A stretch of 56,552 bases of DNA, taken from contig DATJCX010000056.1 in assembly GCA_035497735.1 (NCBI GenBank), positions 1-56,552 of the forward strand, read 5' to 3'. Both the position numbers and the translations under genes were made by a program. This document shows, piece by piece, positions 53,401-56,552 of this stretch. The notes beneath the pieces were generated by a model that was not told where the DNA came from, made no database searches, and saw only the letters and a list, made by a program, of their open reading frames with translations. The stretch comes from Brumimicrobium sp035497735. GTDB taxonomy: Bacteria; Bacteroidota; Bacteroidia; Flavobacteriales_D; Crocinitomicaceae. Every line of letters starts with the position of its first letter. Positions within the stretch are counted from its first letter, which is position 1.

Positions 53401-53525
53401 CTTTCGATAGCAACAAGTTCAGCTTCCCTTTCAATCTTTGTACCTACAAATGAAAATGAAATTTGGTATAAACTTACTACTAACAGTAAGATTGTGAAAA
53501 ACCAAAAAAATCCTTTATTACGCAT
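50460..53525 (-). CDS. secDF: Fused protein-export membrane protein SecDF
   Basis: 1021 residues joining SecD and SecF in one chain, the rule in Bacteroidota. An N-terminal helix (about 7-27) is followed by a large periplasmic P1 domain with GLDLEGGMSV (109-118) and TIMENRINQFGVAQPNI, and by an acidic linker (about 285-335). The SecD membrane bundle contains GMSVDANVLIFERAREEIREG, read as GMSVDANVLIFERA. The SecF half has SVEFTGGRTYE, GYSINDTVVVFDRIRE and RTINTSTTTF. SecDF uses the proton gradient to help Sec-translocated proteins cross the inner membrane, so all exported proteins in this window, including the T9SS cargo, depend on it. Confidence 0.97.
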   Translation of the reverse strand: MRNKGFFWFFTILLLVVSLYQISFSFVGTKIEREAELVAIERADALKAEALGETVELPNGTYVNFETDNEAYDLAKSAFLNEILKEKNKEKVFLGNTFKEVKEKSVALGLDLEGGMSVTLEISMPEMVKSVALNARDLHFNKPYESALEEYNTKGGDFVDIFVAKHKEMYPERNLIREFSTEEIVSKIGSKASDTEVRNYLKKLSDGALDGVETIMENRINQFGVAQPNITKDVATNRIYIELPGVKDQATVKQRLQSTANLEFYLTYKAAELGGFLNELLVETDSSVEEADLDNLFDDETEDTDEAVAEIIETDSLTTAIAEEKVEEEKSVKLTSFGKMFQVSIDNQGRFLNSPQLGYAKSTDTSKINQILNEKAEELMLENVRFVWGAKEENFGVADTLFYSLYSLKVPDDQKARVGGSDIDNARVSFDPSQGTGVSVEMNSRGADEWGRMTTENVGNFIAIVMDNKVFSAPVINGPITGGSTLITGNFKMAEAQALSDLLNAGALPAPSNIVDEAVVGPTIGAANAKTGLISFGIALILVLTYMIFYYGRAGLVANTALIINLILIFGFLSAFGAVLTLAGIAGIVLTIGMSVDANVLIFERAREEIREGKGMKVVIKDGYRNALSAIVDANVTTLLVAIVLKTFGSGPIESFATTLIIGIFTSLFTAIVVTRLIFEYFLSKKKEFTFSTSFTKNAFANVNIQFIKNRKKFFLASGVILLIAVGALVTRGLKPSVEFTGGRTYETVFTQPVGDKIEDIKDLLRDALRTDNQSASIEVKVRNSDYRVEIATDYLQNVPNSELTVRTELLEALASVEDKYGVASIESSRSISAAVSEELQVDSMISIILAMIIVFVYILIRFGNWQFGLSAVIALGHDVLIVLGIFALGHGVLPFNMEIDQAFIAAILTIVGYSINDTVVVFDRIREFDKKYHKKDTYETINEAVNSTIGRTINTSTTTFVVLLTIFVFDGGAIKGFVFALMIGVLVGTYSSIFIASSTVYELLKGKKSKVTSDEAVVKA

Positions 53526-53557
53526 AGTTAAAGTGTCTAATATTATTTAATAGCCCG

Positions 53558-53588
53558 CAAATATAGAATTATCATTTATTAAACGCAA
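53558..53588 (-). promoter_or_regulatory. secDF promoter
   Basis: On the minus strand TTG (53586-53588) is followed after 20 bp by TATATTTG (53558-53565), fitting TTG / TAnnTTTG. The start would lie near 53553, giving a ~28-nt leader. The same TATATTTG box is used before the tRNA operon. Confidence 0.5.
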
Positions 53589-53726
53589 CATAAAGGCAAA
53601 GTAGTTATCATTTTTTTTCACTTTCCTAATAAAATTAGTGGTAAACCCTCCTTTTTAGCTTAAAGCTGAATTTTTAAAATTCTTTAATAAAATCCGAGGA
53701 TATGCTAATTAATCTGAAGAATATAT

Positions 53727-53734
53727 TACTTTTG
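53727..53734 (+). promoter_or_regulatory. Candidate -7 box of the S46 peptidase gene
   Basis: TACTTTTG matches TAnnTTTG and ends 40 bp before the ATG at 53775. No TTG partner is seen at the usual distance. Confidence 0.42.
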
Positions 53735-53774
53735 TGGTGAATTATAAAAAAATCAAATAGCTAATATAAATCAC

Positions 53775-55919
53775 ATGAAGAATAGAATTATTGCGTTTTT
53801 ATTTCTTGCTACATTTGCTTTCTCTGGCTCTGTAAAGGCTGATGAAGGTATGTGGTTCCTAATGTTTATCGACAAAAAGATCGATGACATGCAAAAGAAA
53901 GGACTACAACTTACAGCAGAAGAAATATACAGTATTAATAACAGTAGCTTAAAAGATGCTATTGTTCAGTTTGCAGGAGGTTGTACTGCTGAGATCATTT
54001 CGGACAAAGGACTTGTTTTAACAAATCACCACTGTGGATACGATGCAATTGCAGGATTATCTACACCTGAACATGATTACCTAACAAATGGTTTCTGGTC
54101 TAAAAACCATGAAGAAGAATTAAAGCCTGAAAAGCTTTCTGTTCGTTTCTTCGTTAGAATGGACAATGTTTCTGAGAGAATCTTAAGTCTTGTTAATAAC
54201 GACATGACAGAGTTAGAAAGAGAGGCAATCGTTAACAAAGAAATTGCTAAAATTGAAAAAGAAAACAACGAAAACGGAAAATATACAGTTTCTGTTCGCT
54301 CTTTCTTCGAAGGAAATGAATATTACTACTTCGTTTACGAAGATTATAACGATGTTCGTTTGGTAGGAACTCCTCCAAATGCTATTGGAAAGTTTGGTGG
54401 AGACACTGACAACTGGGAATGGCCACGTCACACAGGAGACTTCTCTGTTTTCAGAGTGTACACGGATCAAGATGGAAATGCTGCTGAATACTCAGAAAGC
54501 AATATTCCAATGAAACCGAAATATCACCTCCCTGTAAGTTTGAAAGGATATAAAGAAGGAGACTTCTCAATGATTTTAGGTTACCCTGGAAGAACGAATC
54601 GTTGGATGCCAGCAATGGGGGTTCAACAAAACGTTAAGTATTCATACCCTGCTTGGGTTGAAGGTTCTGGAGAAGCGCTTAAGGTAATGAGAAAATACAT
54701 GAAGGAAGACCAAAAAGTAAGGTTAGACTACGCTGGTCAGTATGCCGGTATTGCAAACTACTATAAGAATCGTCAAGGAATGATTGATGCTTTAAAGGAG
54801 CATAAAACTGTTCAGTCTAAAAAGAAAATGGAAAAACAGTTTGACAAATGGGCGAAAAACAACGAAGAATATAAAGGTGTTGTAAAAACAATCAACAACT
54901 ATTATAAGAATACAAATAAACAAGCATTACAACACAACTACCTATTCGGTATGTTACGTTCAGCATCGTTTGCAGTTATTCCTTACCGTTTCAGCAATAT
55001 GCTAACACAATATGTGGGAGTTTCTGACGATAAGAAAGCAGCAATGAGAGCAGAGATTGAAACGAACCTTGAAGGTACTTTAGAATCCTTACACCTTCCT
55101 TTAGAACAAGAAGTTTACGCAGCTCAATTGGCCTTATACTATAAGAAAGCCAAGAAAGGAGGACTAGCACCTTACATTAAGGAAGTTGGTGATAAGAATA
55201 AAGGTGATTTCACGAAGTACATCAGCGACGCTTTTGAAAATAGTGTTTTCACAAATGCTAAAAAATTAAATGCTTACTTGTCGAATCCAGACGCTAGCAT
55301 TATTCAAAATGACGAATTATTTAAGATATCAACAGCCATCTTGACACGTTACCGTTCACAAAGTGAAAAGGATATCGCTTTAAAGGATGACTTTGATAAA
55401 GCATTCAGAAAATTAGTTGCTGGTTTAAAACTTTCTGGTTTAAGTCCTATCGAATATCCTGATGCAAATAGTACGTTGAGATTAACGTATGGTACAATCC
55501 GTGCTTTGCCTTTGGGAGATAAAGTAAATGATGCGCAAGCAAATTACTATACAACTTTAAAAGGTACAATCGCTAAGCATATCGAAGGTGATGATGAGTT
55601 TGAAGTTCCAGCAAAGTTGATTGAATTATACAATGCTAAAGACTACGGTCAATATGCAGATGCAAATGGAGAGTTATGGGTAAACTTCCTAACTGACCAT
55701 GATATTACTGGTGGAAACTCTGGTTCTCCTGTAATCAACGGAAAAGGTGAGTTAATCGGAATCGCATTTGATGGTAACATTGAGGCTATGGCTGGTGACG
55801 TTATTTTTGACCCAGTATTACAAAGAGCAATTTCAGTTGATATCAGATATGTATTATTTGTGATTGACAAGTTTGCAGGTGCAACAAACATTATTGATGA
55901 GATGACAATTATTAAGTAA
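53775..55919 (+). CDS. S46-family dipeptidyl-peptidase, DPP7-like
   Basis: 714 residues with a signal peptide (about 1-22, GSVKADEG). S46 enzymes are periplasmic serine peptidases that cut dipeptides from peptide N-termini to feed asaccharolytic Bacteroidota. The catalytic His lies in TNHHCGYD (83-90), the Asp region is GGDTDNWEWPRHTGDF (D210/D212 nearby) and the nucleophile is S649 in GGNSGSP. Family members with Gly at the position after FD in the AFDGN motif (here G667) prefer hydrophobic P1 residues (DPP7), whereas DPP11 has Arg there. The sequence therefore predicts DPP7-type specificity. It is a single-gene unit with its own promoter box and terminator. Confidence 0.93.
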   Translation: MKNRIIAFLFLATFAFSGSVKADEGMWFLMFIDKKIDDMQKKGLQLTAEEIYSINNSSLKDAIVQFAGGCTAEIISDKGLVLTNHHCGYDAIAGLSTPEHDYLTNGFWSKNHEEELKPEKLSVRFFVRMDNVSERILSLVNNDMTELEREAIVNKEIAKIEKENNENGKYTVSVRSFFEGNEYYYFVYEDYNDVRLVGTPPNAIGKFGGDTDNWEWPRHTGDFSVFRVYTDQDGNAAEYSESNIPMKPKYHLPVSLKGYKEGDFSMILGYPGRTNRWMPAMGVQQNVKYSYPAWVEGSGEALKVMRKYMKEDQKVRLDYAGQYAGIANYYKNRQGMIDALKEHKTVQSKKKMEKQFDKWAKNNEEYKGVVKTINNYYKNTNKQALQHNYLFGMLRSASFAVIPYRFSNMLTQYVGVSDDKKAAMRAEIETNLEGTLESLHLPLEQEVYAAQLALYYKKAKKGGLAPYIKEVGDKNKGDFTKYISDAFENSVFTNAKKLNAYLSNPDASIIQNDELFKISTAILTRYRSQSEKDIALKDDFDKAFRKLVAGLKLSGLSPIEYPDANSTLRLTYGTIRALPLGDKVNDAQANYYTTLKGTIAKHIEGDDEFEVPAKLIELYNAKDYGQYADANGELWVNFLTDHDITGGNSGSPVINGKGELIGIAFDGNIEAMAGDVIFDPVLQRAISVDIRYVLFVIDKFAGATNIIDEMTIIK

Positions 55920-55937
55920 TAATAAAACATCATATTT

Positions 55938-55968
55938 AAAAAGGGCGAGTATTACCTCGCCCTTTTTT
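55938..55968 (+). terminator. Intrinsic terminator after the S46 peptidase gene
   Basis: AAAAGGGCGAG (55939-55949), loop TATTAC and CTCGCCCTTTTTT (55956-55968) form a strong GC-rich stem with a T6 tail, 19 bp after the stop. The upstream A run also makes it usable for the opposite strand. Confidence 0.92.
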
Positions 55969-56127
55969 ATGTCTAATATTTTATTTTGATAACTGAATAG
56001 AAAAGTTCACCAAGATTAGGCATAGTAAATATTCTTAGAAGAAAGTCCTAGGCTACAAGCGACAGCTACTAAAAGTATGAAGAATAAATAACAAGAATCT
56101 AATTCAAATTAATTGATCAAACCCTAA

Positions 56128-56552
56128 TTACCATTCTTCCCCCTTCCCTGCTCTTTTGTTCTCTTCTTCGATTAATTTCTTCCAGTTGTATGTTTCATCA
56201 TCTGAATCCTGAATAATCGCCTTATAGTCGTTTGCAGAAATGTCGTAAATTTCAATTTTCGAACCAGCGTATTCTTCGATTGCTTCAAGTAGTGGTTTTT
56301 CTTCTTCTGCACAAAATGCTATAGCCACACCCTTCTCTGTTCCACGTCCAGTTCTACCTACTCTGTGAACATAGTTTTCAGGCTCGTCTGGCAAGTCGTA
56401 ATTGATTACAGCGCCAACACCTTGAATATCGATTCCTCTCGCTGCAACATCTGTAGCGATCAATACGCGAACATCTCCTTTTCTGAAAGCTTCTAGAACT
56501 GCAAACCTATCTTCTTGCTCCACGCCACCGTGAATCCCAAGAGCAGTAATCC
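56128..56552 (-). CDS. DEAD-box RNA helicase, C-terminal part (5' end outside window)
   Basis: The frame is open to the window edge, so the start lies beyond 56552; the GTG at 56523 is internal (the frame reads ITALGIHGGVEQEDRF). The visible 141 residues hold the end of helicase domain 2: a motif IVa-like QEDRFAVLEAFRKGD, motif V IATDVAARGIDI and motif VI HRVGRTGRG, then a short acidic tail. Such enzymes remodel RNA in ribosome assembly or mRNA decay. The tail after the core is short (about 60 residues), without the basic extension seen in many DEAD-box helicases. Confidence 0.9.
   Translation of the reverse strand, partial: ITALGIHGGVEQEDRFAVLEAFRKGDVRVLIATDVAARGIDIQGVGAVINYDLPDEPENYVHRVGRTGRGTEKGVAIAFCAEEEKPLLEAIEEYAGSKIEIYDISANDYKAIIQDSDDETYNWKKLIEEENKRAGKGEEW

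Noticed and set aside
56521..56523. GTG as the start of the helicase gene
   Set aside because: The helicase frame remains open to the window edge, and upstream residues (ITALGIHGG) match the conserved domain, so the gene is cut by the window.

Overview
The window is AT-rich DNA from a member of the Bacteroidota, most likely a flavobacterium-like organism (order Flavobacteriales; genus not determinable from sequence alone). The evidence is a fused SecDF protein, a secreted protease carrying a type IX secretion (T9SS) C-terminal sorting domain, the absence of Shine-Dalgarno sequences, promoters of the TTG / TAnnTTTG type, a Rho factor with a long disordered insert, and families largely confined to this phylum (REC-Crp fusion regulators, DUF1599, BT_3928-type DoxX protein, DUF4199, DUF4159, DUF5687, S46 peptidase). 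Most genes are chromosomal housekeeping genes. I see no phage, insertion sequence, integrase or CRISPR array.

Layout. Positions 1-447 hold an intergenic array of imperfect ~75-bp tandem repeats containing a CCTTATATATAAGG palindrome, then a terminator. A minus-strand operon (3906 to 448) carries folP, a PAS histidine kinase and a receiver-Crp fusion regulator. Divergent from it, a plus-strand run (3926-19789) carries a DUF1599 protein, a DoxX/thioredoxin-like membrane protein, tpiA, prmA, an uncharacterised 1536-residue secreted protein, plsY and a 2181-residue envelope protein (TPR, beta-propeller, carboxypeptidase-regulatory-like domain, very long coiled coil, two SPOR-like repeats). A histone-deacetylase-family gene follows. 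Minus-strand rho-DUF4199, then tRNA-Leu(TAA) and tRNA-Gly(GCC), then a truA / outer-membrane barrel / helix-hairpin-helix-barrel operon occupy 20770-27338.

Positions 27467-38704 are rich in cell-envelope genes: mpl (peptidoglycan recycling), an alpha-2-macroglobulin lipoprotein, an unreported-looking 28-residue membrane peptide, pbpC and a polysaccharide flippase. holA, rsmE, a DUF4159 protein and a tail-anchored helical-repeat protein form the next operon (38763-42180). A convergent ABC transporter pair, an M43 metalloprotease secreted by the T9SS, a P-type cation ATPase, an M48 protease/LemA pair, secDF, an S46 dipeptidyl-peptidase of the DPP7 type, and the 3' part of a DEAD-box helicase complete the window.

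The genes most worth follow-up are the 2181-residue PorE-like/SPOR protein, the helix-hairpin-helix outer-membrane barrel coupled to a second barrel protein, the 1536-residue unknown, and the small peptide between the macroglobulin and pbpC. Several gene starts were set by reading the sequence: internal ATG starts for truA, the DUF4159 gene, the tail-anchored protein and the ABC ATPase, and TTG/GTG starts for pbpC, the flippase and holA.
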